64,000 nt of DNA from a virus: the IMG/VR virus record IMGVR_UViG_3300042540_001929, positions 48,746-112,745 of that record; one strand, given 5' to 3'. This document shows, piece after piece, positions 45,501 through 56,177 of the stretch. Below the pieces are notes generated by a model. It made no database searches, was not told where the DNA came from, and was given only the letters and a program-made list of their open reading frames with translations. Position 1 is the first letter of the stretch. Each line of letters starts with the position of its first letter. The position numbers and the translations under genes were made by a program.

Positions 45501-48500
45501 ATGTCAGGCACACAAAACAGTATTAGTTCTTTAGTAGCTCAATTCCTGAGATTGCAAAAGAACGCGTTGGAAATTATAAATGGCTTGAATGAGGTTGCGA
45601 CCTCTACGAACCAGACAGTACAAATTGAAATGCTGGATGAAGCGGGATTACCAACAAATGTTAGCATTCCCGCTTATGGCTATTTAAGTTCTCAGATCCA
45701 AAGGCTTGATTCAAATATTCAGGCTTTAGCGGGGTTAGGTGACAACTTTTCTACAGTAAGAAACCCAGATGGTACTTATTCTCAAATTTATAAGTCAGAG
45801 CCACTTCGCGATCCTAAACCTTTTGTTAACTTGCAAGTTCCCAGCACATTTGCAACCAGAGATAATTGGTTTTTCGAAAGTTTTCTAACACCTTTATTGT
45901 ACATTAGTATAGATGTAACGGGGCAGCTACCTGACGATGCGGATAGAATTCTGATTAAAAGAATTATAGCCAATACCGAGACTGATGAACAAAAAGCATA
46001 TTTCGATGCCAATCTGAACGGTAGAAACAACATAGGAGAGCAAGAATTTATTAATTCTTTGACAGATAATGGAATTTTCTATTTTGTTGATGAAGAAGTT
46101 ATTCCTTTACCTTTAAGAACCATTAGAAATACTGGGAATTTTAGTGTTTTATCATTTTACGATGACACGGTCAGCACAACAGATTCAAATGGACAAACTG
46201 TTCAAGAGACCAGGAGAAATTACAAGTTGAATTCTGTTCAATATACAGATACTAGTACTGGTGTAACAAACGGTAGGACTTTAGATGTTGGAAATTTTCT
46301 TTTAACTCCAGATGGAACTAGATATGAAATTATCTCCATTAATATTAACCAGACCTCAGTTCAACTAAAAAGAACATCTGGATTTCAACCCGTAAGCATA
46401 GGCCCAAATTCCCTCACTTTACTTTCTACCCAATTTAATCCAAGATTCGTAGATGTAAATGTTGGATATAACGAAAGACAAGGGGTTTTCTTTAAAAAAA
46501 TCGACGACAACTACAACATTGTTGCTTCGTCTTGGTCACCTGGAGTTGTTTTCTGGAGCAACCAACTTAGAATTAATACAACAGGTGGGGTACAAACTTT
46601 AGAACAATTTTATCTTAATTCCGTAGCTGATTTGGGTCAACAGATGTTAGCTATGGCGAAAGAAAAAAAGATTTCTGCCATCTCTGGATTGACTCCGGAT
46701 GCTCCTACTATTGTTCCAACAAACTTTAGAGTTGTTCCTATCAACACACAACTAACACAGTCTACTGATGTACAAACACTGAATAACCAAGTTGCTTTGA
46801 AGGCAACTCTTCAAAGTGAAATTTCTCAGTTAGACACTGCCATAAACACAACTAGAGCACAAATCAATTCTGCGAGTAATACTTCTGTGATTGCTCAAAC
46901 TCAAGTCGGTATAGCATCACTAGGAGCTTCTACAGCTACAAATTTGACCAACACAACGCAAAATGTACAGGCTTTACAAGCTAATTTGAATTCTTTAACA
47001 CAGCAAAGAGTTCAAAAACAGCAACTATTAGCTTCGACAATCAGTCAAATTTCTACAACTTCTTCTTCTACTCCACAACTTTTGGCAGAACCTAAATATC
47101 GTGTTAGAGGTTTTTGGCCTATCCCTCCTCCCAAAGTAAATCCTACTACAGGGCAACAGCAGGTAATTCAATTTATTATCGAATACAGATATTTAAGTGA
47201 TTCAGGGGTAGCCCCTGCTATTCAGCAAATATCTTATCAAGATAATAACGGTCAGGAAAAAACAGGAGCTTTCAGTAACTGGAATAGAATTATAACTAAT
47301 ATAAGATCTAAAGTTTATGATGCGAGCTCTGGTACTTATGTTTGGGCTCCAGAAATTACTGCCGATGCCGATGCCAATAACATCAATCAATTGGATATTC
47401 CAATTACTAGCGGCGAACAGGTAGAAATTAGGATTAAGTCTGTTTCGGAAGCTGGGTGGCCAGAAAATCCGATTACTTCGGATTGGTCTGAATCTGTGAC
47501 AGTTTCATTCCCAGCGGATGCAACAACAGAAAGTGCAGTTGTTTCATTAACTACAAATTTGAAAGATGAAGCTTTACTTGCTATACAGCAGGACCTTTCT
47601 TCTAGAGGAGTAGATGCTTTATTGAATAGACAATTCACAGCCGGATCTAAAACTTTTTTGATCGATGCTCCAGTAATTTCTAGTGGTTTTACAGATGCTT
47701 CTGGAAATCCAGTAGATCTTTTCCAAAAACTAACAGATCTTCAAAATGAAATTGCTTCTTTAAAAGCTATGATAGATAAGTCAGTTGGAATCTTGGAAGT
47801 TCAACTGGTTGATGAAGCTGGAAATACCCAAATTATTACAAGCGGTCAGACGTTGAGGGTGAATGCAGGTTATTACAACCAAATTTTCTTAAATGCCACT
47901 ACAAGTGACGCAGGAAAAATTGCTGCTAAAATTTATCAGCTAAAATTAGTAAACACAGCTGCTGGTTTATTGGAATTGTCATCTTCTTTGCCGGGAGGCT
48001 TAGACGTAATTGCCGGGGTTTCAACTGCGTACACTTTACCTCCTGGATATTCCCAAAATTTACGATATGGAGAAATTGGTATTTCTGTAACTTCTTTAAC
48101 TGCAGCAGACATTATTCCTCAAGGATCTACTGGATCGGCGAACAATCAATCTTTTGAACAGTTAAGACAAGCTACACCATATGCTTCAGGAAACGCTAAC
48201 AGCCAATTTATTTATCCCAGATGGAAAAGTGTAGGTTTGGACCAGGAACTTTATTTTAATGCTGAAACACAACCTTACACTTCCGGTTATGATTATTCGG
48301 GTAACGGAAACGGCCAGCCCTTAAATGGACCATCACTTATTCCATTTGACCCTACAGATTCTTCTGTTCCCACGGCATCTGGATCAAATGGATCTGTTTG
48401 GAATGGTGGTTATACTGGTTCAACTGGTGCTTGGGTGGGTTTGGGAAATGGTACTCTAAGTGAATTTTGTGTTCACAAAAACCATCCTGCTTTAAATACT

Positions 48501-49085
48501 GGTTTGTCCTTCACTAATTTAGTTAAACCTAACTATGCTAATAATGGTACGGTTGTTTATCCTTATTTTAGACAATCTGATTATTTCTACACGGATTCTA
48601 CCTTTAACAATTATTGGATGCAGCTAGGATATACCCCAGTGACTCAAGATTTTGTACAGGGAGCAACTGCCTCTAGAGAAGATTCCATGTACCCTCTCAA
48701 ATTAGGTTTCGAAAGTAACGATGAATGGCTTATCGGAAAGTACTCATGTGGTTCTTATTTGTTTTTAGGACCAGCTACTTCTTCTTTGGTACAAGTACAA
48801 GGATCAACTTCTTTGGCCAATCAAACGGTTCAACAGGGAATAAATAATGCTATTATTATACCCATCATCTTCCAATTTAGAGCAACAGATAAGCTGGGAT
48901 ATATTGGCGGATTTAATGCCGCTGGAAATCCTACCAATATTACTTACACCAAAAAAATGGGATTAGACATTCAGGTAAGAAATCAAAGCACATTTTCGTT
49001 TGACTTAGAAGTAAGCGCAAAATACAAAAATGACACTCTATCTTCTAGAAATTTCTCTTCTCAAGGCGGAACAAATTTAGGATAG
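45501..49085 (+). CDS. Large virion structural protein
   Basis: This 1194-residue protein has a helical start (V-A-Q-F-L-R-L-Q-K-N-A-L-E-I-I), beta-rich domains to about 430, a coiled-coil segment at about 430-520 (Q-S-E-I-S-Q-L-D-T-A-I-N-T-T-R), a fibronectin-like region with W-P-I-P-P-P near 540 and Ser/Gly/Asn-rich domains to the end. Such helical-stalk and beta-domain alternation is typical of baseplate-attached fibres. It lies 12 nt after the previous gene and 1 nt before the largest gene of the window. No family was recognised. Confidence 0.55.
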   Translation: MSGTQNSISSLVAQFLRLQKNALEIINGLNEVATSTNQTVQIEMLDEAGLPTNVSIPAYGYLSSQIQRLDSNIQALAGLGDNFSTVRNPDGTYSQIYKSEPLRDPKPFVNLQVPSTFATRDNWFFESFLTPLLYISIDVTGQLPDDADRILIKRIIANTETDEQKAYFDANLNGRNNIGEQEFINSLTDNGIFYFVDEEVIPLPLRTIRNTGNFSVLSFYDDTVSTTDSNGQTVQETRRNYKLNSVQYTDTSTGVTNGRTLDVGNFLLTPDGTRYEIISININQTSVQLKRTSGFQPVSIGPNSLTLLSTQFNPRFVDVNVGYNERQGVFFKKIDDNYNIVASSWSPGVVFWSNQLRINTTGGVQTLEQFYLNSVADLGQQMLAMAKEKKISAISGLTPDAPTIVPTNFRVVPINTQLTQSTDVQTLNNQVALKATLQSEISQLDTAINTTRAQINSASNTSVIAQTQVGIASLGASTATNLTNTTQNVQALQANLNSLTQQRVQKQQLLASTISQISTTSSSTPQLLAEPKYRVRGFWPIPPPKVNPTTGQQQVIQFIIEYRYLSDSGVAPAIQQISYQDNNGQEKTGAFSNWNRIITNIRSKVYDASSGTYVWAPEITADADANNINQLDIPITSGEQVEIRIKSVSEAGWPENPITSDWSESVTVSFPADATTESAVVSLTTNLKDEALLAIQQDLSSRGVDALLNRQFTAGSKTFLIDAPVISSGFTDASGNPVDLFQKLTDLQNEIASLKAMIDKSVGILEVQLVDEAGNTQIITSGQTLRVNAGYYNQIFLNATTSDAGKIAAKIYQLKLVNTAAGLLELSSSLPGGLDVIAGVSTAYTLPPGYSQNLRYGEIGISVTSLTAADIIPQGSTGSANNQSFEQLRQATPYASGNANSQFIYPRWKSVGLDQELYFNAETQPYTSGYDYSGNGNGQPLNGPSLIPFDPTDSSVPTASGSNGSVWNGGYTGSTGAWVGLGNGTLSEFCVHKNHPALNTGLSFTNLVKPNYANNGTVVYPYFRQSDYFYTDSTFNNYWMQLGYTPVTQDFVQGATASREDSMYPLKLGFESNDEWLIGKYSCGSYLFLGPATSSLVQVQGSTSLANQTVQQGINNAIIIPIIFQFRATDKLGYIGGFNAAGNPTNITYTKKMGLDIQVRNQSTFSFDLEVSAKYKNDTLSSRNFSSQGGTNLG

Positions 49086-49086
49086 A

Positions 49087-52000
49087 ATGAGCACACCAAT
49101 CTCAACACCCATCCCTGGACCAATCTGTGGACCTGGCCCCAAACTATTTGACTCTAACTCATCTTTTGGTGTTCTAAGAACAAATCCAAAAATAACAGGA
49201 AATGTAAAAATTACTTTGGATTCCGAAGGAGAAGTTTGGTTAAATTCTATGGATGCAAATCCTACTTTGAGTGATCAGAAATACAAAAAATATCGGGTAA
49301 GCGGAGAACTTTCTTATGGAAAAGATATTCAAAAATTTTTCTCAGGAGGAAAAATCCAACGAATTTCTTTAAATCCTGATGTTATTTTCGAAGTTGGTAA
49401 ATTTACCGACGGGGAAAATAAACCGGTAGAGAATTTTGCATCCCAATATGATTTTTTTTATGGATCTGGAGCTTCAACTTTAGTCGATAGAAATTATGCT
49501 GAAAATTTCAAATTTTTTCAGCCTTTATGGTTGAAAGATGAATTACCTGATTTTTTTGTCGTTTTTAAAGTTCCCGAACCTTTAAGCTACCCATATTCTA
49601 CAAATCAAACACAAATTGTAGACGGTTCTCAATACAAGGTTATACAAGAAATTTCATCAACAGAAACCTTTTCGATTACTTATGGAGTTGACTTATTTGG
49701 GAATCCCATTGTTTATTCTGCCGGACAATTTTTTACCGGAAACACAGTTTATTCATCTTATAATATAATTTCTGGTACTGGTAAAGTAGTTCTAATGGAT
49801 GAGTTGTTATTCCAGCCTCAAGTGGATGACGTTGATTCTTATTTCAATTCTAAAATACTTCCTTATGCTTCTGTTATTTCTACTTTTGATTTAAGGTCAA
49901 ATACGAAGATCGGGAAATACATTCGATCAATTGTAAACAATCCCTCTTTTTCACAATCACCAATCGACTTTTCTTATCAACTAAATGCCTATACATACTT
50001 CAACGGAATAGATATTCAAACCGGTGCCTTCACGAAGAAAGGTGAGCTTTTGTATGATTTTTTAATTTCAAACGAATCAACACCTCAAATCGATTTCGAA
50101 AATTATGTGACTGAAGGTTTTTCTAGAAATGGAATCATAGCTCCGAATCTTCTTAATTTAGAATTTCTTTTCGATGATCCAGATTCAAACCTTTACACCA
50201 TAAACAGATATTTCGGTGCTTACGTGTCGAAAAACTGTTTGGGTAGTTTTAAAATGAATGGAAATTTCTTTTATACCTATAGGGATTCAGCTGGTAACAA
50301 TAACCTACCAAAGCCATCTTTGAACAATGTTGGATTTTATAATTCTACTCAAAATAATTTTCAAAGTAGCACTACCGGAGTTAGACTTTATTATGAAGGT
50401 GCCACTGGATGGATTCCAGGATCTTATGATGTTAATGTGGCAGATCCACAAAAATTATTTTATATCACTGATAAGTTTGATAGATTTTACAGTTTGAAAA
50501 GATTTGAAAATTACAATTCAAACACCAATTCCTGGATAGACAACACCCCGGTAGAGGCACAATTTGGACCCTTCACTAACGGAACATTTTCAACCGGTGC
50601 TACTTCTGGGTGGAAAACTGGTAATCTAGTAATTCCAAATCGTAGCGTTAATCTTTTAGATTTCACTGGTCCAGGGGAAAAAATAGGAGGATATAGCGGG
50701 ATCTTACCAACTTCTGAAGGACATGCTAACATCGACATAGAATTTCTCAAGGTCTCTGATCCAAATAAACCTGTAACTTTTAAAGTGATTTGGCCTGGAG
50801 GTAGTCAGGGAAATCTGATAGAAAAATATGATCTAATTCAATCTGGAAAATTGGGAGGTACTGTTTTGGGATGGAAAGCTGGTTCTTCTTATAACTCCGG
50901 AAATATCAATTACTTCAATTTGTCACAGGGAACTACAACTGATGTTGCCTTTTCATTTTGCTCTTGTGTTAACAATATAAGTTCAATTGTTTGGAATTCT
51001 GCCAATTCGAAAAATTCTTCTATAATTAGGGCTAAAAATCCTGGACCTAATTCCAACACACAATTCAAAATTGGCGTTTTCTCCGATTATTCTTCTTTTG
51101 AAAATTCGTATGTAGGAATTTGGTCCAACACCTCTTCTTATAATATCGGAGACATTGTTTCTTTCTTCGATTCCTACTTTCAAGCTTTGAATCCAATTAG
51201 TACACCCGCTTTAGGAAATCTAAATCCTGAACCAATTTCGAATCTTGACTGGTTACCTTATCAAACTTTCACTGAAGAAGGTTTTTTGAAAATTGCTGGT
51301 TTAGATGCCTCAGATTTATCTGGAATTGTTAATTTTAGAGGTGGTTCTAAAGAAATTAAATCTAGAGTAATTTTCTCTTCTGAAGAAAAAGATAAGATTG
51401 TCCCTGGTACATGGATAGAGGTAGAAAGTGGGCGTGGTGTAACCGGTTCTGTTTCAATGATAACTGAAATAACACCATATGTTGAGGATCCTATCTATGC
51501 CAATGGATCGGATTTGATTTCTGGGTTCAGAGGTTATGGTGAACTTCTGATTGCTCACCTCCAAGACAAGAATGCTGTTATCAATTTGGGATCTGATGGT
51601 AATTTCAATTTATTTGAAATTGTAAGTTTAGAAAGCGGTGTTTTTTCATTTTTTGATTTGAAAGATTTTGATTTTGATTTTTTATCTTCAACATATGGGA
51701 TGACCCCAACCCCAGAATTTCACAGATATTTTCAATTAATTCCAGGTCAATCTGGTCAAATTATAAATGGGGTGAAATATTTGGTGAGACAGGGACAGAT
51801 TAGATACGAAACTACTAATTATGTGTCTGGAGAATCTTTCATAGGAACCACAACAGATTTTTTCACTGACGCTGGTTCTTCGACAACGGGATTTACTGCT
51901 GTTGTCCTTCCAGCTATTTTTACACAGGTTGGATGGGTGAATGATACTTATCCATACAACATGTCACAGATACAGGCAGAACAAAATTTGAATTCTTTTA

Positions 52001-54663
52001 TTGGTTTCTATGGAATACAATCAATAACTAGTGTGAATCCAATTCCAAATCAAAACAACAAGGAAGAAATTTTCAATTATGGAAAATTAGAAACAGAATA
52101 TCAATACCTCCAAGAAAACTTCACCGTTCCGAGAGCAAATGTTTCTAGAGTAGTACCATTTATTAATAAATGGGGATATCTTGGTGGAACCGATGTAAGA
52201 GGTAATCCTTATCGATTGAATTCTTCTCCTGCTTTTGCGCCAACTAATTTTTCCCCGAGCTTCGAAAACGATTCACAAAACCCTGGATATTTTACACACG
52301 AGTGGTTTCTTCTGGAAGGTGTTCCTAGACAATTTCCTGCTAACAAAATTTTAGAGCAAAACAGTTATTTACCAGGTAAGATTGATTTAGATTCAATTAG
52401 AGATGCCAATCCAAACCTGAGTCTGTATGCCTATTCATTTTTTACAGTTGAGCCTAGCGACTATCCAAGTCCTTATTATGACCCAAGTAATTTCACAAAA
52501 GAATTTTTCACACCATTCAATTACAACCCAGCTTCTGGATTTTATGATACAGTTTTCAGGGGGGTGAAAATTTCATTGAAAAGAAGGAGCACATTACCCA
52601 ATCCACCATCAGATCTTGATAAATTTGTTTTGAATTATAGAGGGTTCGAAGGTTACAATTTTTCATCTATTTTGAGAGTTGTACCGGAAGATCCAAATAT
52701 TATACAGGCTCCAGTTTCATATGAAGTAATCGAAAACGTTCAACAAAAATTTGTGATATTTGTCACAACTGTTGTTATACAGGATTACCGGGCATTTCCT
52801 CTTGGATACACGGGTGGAACTGGGGCAGATCCTTATTTAGATTATCTTTTGTTATACAGTTTAGGTGATAAGAAACAGGATTCCGGAATTGGTCCAACTG
52901 GAGATCCAGGTCCAACGGGTTCATTATTGTATGAGATTTCGGATATCAAACTTTCTTCTGCTTTGGATTTATCTATTACTTCTAACTCTTTTGTTGGTAC
53001 AGCAGGAAATTTAAATCCAGTTTATTTAATTCCAAACCAAAACTTTGACACTGACCTCAGGGAAGAAATTAACCTTTTTTACCCTGCTGGATCTACCGGA
53101 AGTGTGGGGGTTACTGGACCAGGAAGTTTTGTGGTACCAAGTCAAAATTATACTTATCCTTGGCCTACTGGAAGATCTCAAAATTTGGTAAATTTCCAGG
53201 CCGTCCAATCTCCAGATTATGTTTTTAATATTCCATTTGCTTTTAGTAATCCAGTAACAATTCCTGTAGGACCAAGATCAGCATATGCCAATTATCCAGT
53301 TTTTCAAGTAGAGGGGGGAGAAAATTATTTCAAATTTATCATGAAGAGAATTTCCCTATCCCAGATTTTTGAAAGAGTAAACGGAGACAGCCCATACATT
53401 AAATACACAACCTATGAGTGGGACCAGCAAAGTTCAACAACCAAAGCAACTACAAATTATTTTCAGATTTCCTTAACTAAACCAACATCTATTTACAAAC
53501 CAACTGGAGTTTATCCTCAGCCAAGTTATAGTGGTCCTCAAACTTTAGGTAGAAGCAAACCAAGCGGATTTGAAATTGTTAATGGAGGATCAAATTACTC
53601 CTCTGATATTTTAAGATATGGTGGGCCTTACCAACCTTTATTCAAAAAAATATTTAAATTCAAGGAGGATAAGACCGACACCTTGACAAACTATCCTTCT
53701 GTTGATTTGAGTTTTAGAAATTGCACTTTTGCTCCTGAACAGCTTGATTTTGGAAAGATAGTTAATTTGGGTTATTCTAAGGTTTCTTTAGGAGCTGATA
53801 TTTTACAAGATTCTCAAAATTTACCGCAAGGTCCTAAATATCCATATGTAGGTCAAAGTCCAATTTTCTACAAAGATTTTTCTGTCTTTTTGTCTAGTTG
53901 GGATCCAGGTTATTATAATTTGTATACTTCATCTACACAACAAACCCCGGTTGCCGGAACTAGATCTATGAAAGAATTGAAGTCATTCTTAGGTTCTAAA
54001 ATGATGCAAACACCCTACACCATAACAATTTACACATTCATCACTTTAGAAATATCTAGAACAAATGGAACCACAGATGTTCAAGAGATTAACTTGTTGG
54101 CCAACAACTCAATTTCATCTATACAGAATTTAAATTCGATCACATCTAATACTGGAGTAGGTCAGCTTGGAACATATCTGAGTAGCGTTGATCTATCAGT
54201 TTTGGATGAAAACATTTTTCCCCAGGTAGAAGTTTTATGGCAGAAAAATCCCATTACCAATACCGTTAGTGGTTCAATCCGATTAGATAGAATTTTAAGA
54301 AGATATCTTTTGAATTCTGGTATTTCTACAGTCTTTGTAAACAATATGGTTAGCGAATTTGGTGTTGGTAATCCCAATAACATAAATGATGATATAGACA
54401 CTTACATACAAGAAAATATTAACCCAATTTATGAAGGTATCACTTTTGATTTGTTCGTGAAGAAAACCGGGCAAGCTTTGTCATCCACTGAAATTTTGGT
54501 CAGAGGGGATTTGATCAATCCTGATAGAATTAGATATGCCTACAATCCACAGCCAAATTTCAAGCTAACTAAAATCACAGATTTAATTTACACCTTTGAG
54601 TATTCCTTGACTGAATCACAAAATTATTCTTTGACCTTCTCTTTCAGAATCCAAAAAATTTGA
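49087..54663 (+). CDS. Giant virion structural protein
   Basis: At 1858 residues this is the largest protein here. It starts with a Pro/Gly-rich stretch (S-T-P-I-S-T-P-I-P-G-P-I-C-G-P-G-P), then a beta-rich region with E-V-W-L-N-S and F-F-V-V-F-K-V-P-E-P, and continues through many aromatic, Asn/Ser/Gly-rich beta modules with G-P-T-G turns near 1275. It has no coiled coil and no enzymatic motif recognised. A baseplate-attached fibre or a large peripheral baseplate protein is the best inference from operon position and composition. It closes the operon begun at 42385. Confidence 0.55.
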   Translation: MSTPISTPIPGPICGPGPKLFDSNSSFGVLRTNPKITGNVKITLDSEGEVWLNSMDANPTLSDQKYKKYRVSGELSYGKDIQKFFSGGKIQRISLNPDVIFEVGKFTDGENKPVENFASQYDFFYGSGASTLVDRNYAENFKFFQPLWLKDELPDFFVVFKVPEPLSYPYSTNQTQIVDGSQYKVIQEISSTETFSITYGVDLFGNPIVYSAGQFFTGNTVYSSYNIISGTGKVVLMDELLFQPQVDDVDSYFNSKILPYASVISTFDLRSNTKIGKYIRSIVNNPSFSQSPIDFSYQLNAYTYFNGIDIQTGAFTKKGELLYDFLISNESTPQIDFENYVTEGFSRNGIIAPNLLNLEFLFDDPDSNLYTINRYFGAYVSKNCLGSFKMNGNFFYTYRDSAGNNNLPKPSLNNVGFYNSTQNNFQSSTTGVRLYYEGATGWIPGSYDVNVADPQKLFYITDKFDRFYSLKRFENYNSNTNSWIDNTPVEAQFGPFTNGTFSTGATSGWKTGNLVIPNRSVNLLDFTGPGEKIGGYSGILPTSEGHANIDIEFLKVSDPNKPVTFKVIWPGGSQGNLIEKYDLIQSGKLGGTVLGWKAGSSYNSGNINYFNLSQGTTTDVAFSFCSCVNNISSIVWNSANSKNSSIIRAKNPGPNSNTQFKIGVFSDYSSFENSYVGIWSNTSSYNIGDIVSFFDSYFQALNPISTPALGNLNPEPISNLDWLPYQTFTEEGFLKIAGLDASDLSGIVNFRGGSKEIKSRVIFSSEEKDKIVPGTWIEVESGRGVTGSVSMITEITPYVEDPIYANGSDLISGFRGYGELLIAHLQDKNAVINLGSDGNFNLFEIVSLESGVFSFFDLKDFDFDFLSSTYGMTPTPEFHRYFQLIPGQSGQIINGVKYLVRQGQIRYETTNYVSGESFIGTTTDFFTDAGSSTTGFTAVVLPAIFTQVGWVNDTYPYNMSQIQAEQNLNSFIGFYGIQSITSVNPIPNQNNKEEIFNYGKLETEYQYLQENFTVPRANVSRVVPFINKWGYLGGTDVRGNPYRLNSSPAFAPTNFSPSFENDSQNPGYFTHEWFLLEGVPRQFPANKILEQNSYLPGKIDLDSIRDANPNLSLYAYSFFTVEPSDYPSPYYDPSNFTKEFFTPFNYNPASGFYDTVFRGVKISLKRRSTLPNPPSDLDKFVLNYRGFEGYNFSSILRVVPEDPNIIQAPVSYEVIENVQQKFVIFVTTVVIQDYRAFPLGYTGGTGADPYLDYLLLYSLGDKKQDSGIGPTGDPGPTGSLLYEISDIKLSSALDLSITSNSFVGTAGNLNPVYLIPNQNFDTDLREEINLFYPAGSTGSVGVTGPGSFVVPSQNYTYPWPTGRSQNLVNFQAVQSPDYVFNIPFAFSNPVTIPVGPRSAYANYPVFQVEGGENYFKFIMKRISLSQIFERVNGDSPYIKYTTYEWDQQSSTTKATTNYFQISLTKPTSIYKPTGVYPQPSYSGPQTLGRSKPSGFEIVNGGSNYSSDILRYGGPYQPLFKKIFKFKEDKTDTLTNYPSVDLSFRNCTFAPEQLDFGKIVNLGYSKVSLGADILQDSQNLPQGPKYPYVGQSPIFYKDFSVFLSSWDPGYYNLYTSSTQQTPVAGTRSMKELKSFLGSKMMQTPYTITIYTFITLEISRTNGTTDVQEINLLANNSISSIQNLNSITSNTGVGQLGTYLSSVDLSVLDENIFPQVEVLWQKNPITNTVSGSIRLDRILRRYLLNSGISTVFVNNMVSEFGVGNPNNINDDIDTYIQENINPIYEGITFDLFVKKTGQALSSTEILVRGDLINPDRIRYAYNPQPNFKLTKITDLIYTFEYSLTESQNYSLTFSFRIQKI

Positions 54664-54678
54664 GATTTTTGACTTGAG

Positions 54679-54686
54679 AATATATA
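54679..54686 (+). promoter_or_regulatory. Candidate late promoter, AATATATA
   Basis: GAATATATAAG lies 18 nt before ATG 54705, just after the stop of the giant virion protein. It shows the variant form with AA instead of GA. Confidence 0.55.
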
Positions 54687-54704
54687 AGCAAAGAATTTAC
54701 AGTC

Positions 54705-56162
54705 ATGCCAACACTAAACATTCTGACCCTAAATCAGGGTGATACACAAGAAGATATTCGCAATAAAGTAAATGCGAATTTTGACTCTTTGGTGTTAAAT
54801 GGAGGTGGACCTCAAGGGGTTCAAGGCCCTCAAGGGGATCAAGGACCAGTTGGATCTGCTGGATCTCAAGGGGATCCTGGTGAACAAGGTACCAGAGGAA
54901 CTAAGTGGTTTGTTGAACCCTCCCAGCCATCTGGTGGATCTGGAGACGAAATATTAGTGGGTGATTATTGGGTTGACACACTTAACGACAACTCAATTTA
55001 TCAATTTGATAATTCAGGTTGGGTATCAACTGGTTACACCTTGCAAACTTCTGGGATTTTCTCCACTCTTTCTGGAATCACCGGTCCAACAGCTGGTGCA
55101 AATGCTATTGTGTTAAACACGCCATTTCCAAATTTATACACTACGGTTTTATCTGATGCTATTTCTACACAATCTACTGCCAATCCTTCTTATTCAAAGT
55201 TATTAATTGCAACTGATTCGGCGAATGATTTTCCATTATTGGAATTTGCTAAAACAAATGCTGTAGGGATTGGAACTCCATCGGATTACACAAGACATCC
55301 TCAATTCAGATGGATGAATCCAAACCAGCAGAATTATAATCTTTTATTTTCTGTTCCTCAAGATTCTATGCAATTTAATTCTGGGGGAAATATGTCAATA
55401 CAAAGTACCGGCGGGGATATTCAAATTACTGCCCCACAAGATATCGAGATCGATTCACAATCTCAAATTTTGATGTACGCTGCGAATCAAATTTTGTTAC
55501 AGAGCGAACAGATTGTTTTTTCGTCCAATAATTTCCAGATGAGTTCCAGTGCAATGTCAATTTTTACCCAGGTTTCGGTGAATGCAAACACAACTAATCC
55601 TGCTTTACAGATATCAAATTCTGGAACAGGAGGTGGACTTCAAGTATTTTCTAATTCAACCAGTTCCTCTACTAATATAGTTGATTTTCAGTCAGGCGGA
55701 GAAACTAAATTTTCTATTAATGGGCAGGGAAAGGTTTATATGAAACAAACTGCCAGTTCTGTTAAATCAATCAGTTCATCTTCTGACTTAACCATATCTT
55801 TTACCCAATATTGGTTGCTGAATACATCAACAGTTAACCACGGAAACACTGTTCTTTTTGTTCCTCCTGTTTCTGGTGGTTCCAAAGGGTTGATGATCTC
55901 AATGGGAAGTTTTTCGGGTAGCTGGTCAAATTATCTACAAAATTACGAGTCTATTCAGCTTTCGATTTCAGTAGTGGACCTCGGTAACGCTATCAGATAT
56001 TTAGCATTAGGAGATTCTAGCAACGCAATAATTGGTAGCGCTGTTGATTTTGGGTCTGGGACGGAACAAAGATTTATCAACTTAACTATTATTAGAAACA
56101 ACTCAGCTACTAATTATCTTGTTTTTTACAATACATGTGGGGGACTTTGTGGTAAATTTTAA
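54705..56162 (+). CDS. Collagen-like fibre protein A
   Basis: This 485-residue protein starts with a short domain (I-L-T-L-N-Q-G-D-T-Q-E-D-I, then K-V-N-A-N-F-D-S-L) that probably anchors it to the virion, followed by ten Gly-Xaa-Yaa triplets at residues 35-64, then W-F-V-E-P-S-Q-P-S and a beta-rich body with Ser/Asn/Gln repeats. The N-terminal pattern and the later S-K-L-L-I-A-T-D-S segment are shared with the next gene, so they are paralogues. Trimeric fibre is the expected form. Confidence 0.65.
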   Translation: MPTLNILTLNQGDTQEDIRNKVNANFDSLVLNGGGPQGVQGPQGDQGPVGSAGSQGDPGEQGTRGTKWFVEPSQPSGGSGDEILVGDYWVDTLNDNSIYQFDNSGWVSTGYTLQTSGIFSTLSGITGPTAGANAIVLNTPFPNLYTTVLSDAISTQSTANPSYSKLLIATDSANDFPLLEFAKTNAVGIGTPSDYTRHPQFRWMNPNQQNYNLLFSVPQDSMQFNSGGNMSIQSTGGDIQITAPQDIEIDSQSQILMYAANQILLQSEQIVFSSNNFQMSSSAMSIFTQVSVNANTTNPALQISNSGTGGGLQVFSNSTSSSTNIVDFQSGGETKFSINGQGKVYMKQTASSVKSISSSSDLTISFTQYWLLNTSTVNHGNTVLFVPPVSGGSKGLMISMGSFSGSWSNYLQNYESIQLSISVVDLGNAIRYLALGDSSNAIIGSAVDFGSGTEQRFINLTIIRNNSATNYLVFYNTCGGLCGKF

Positions 56163-56177
56163 TTCCTATTTCTAATC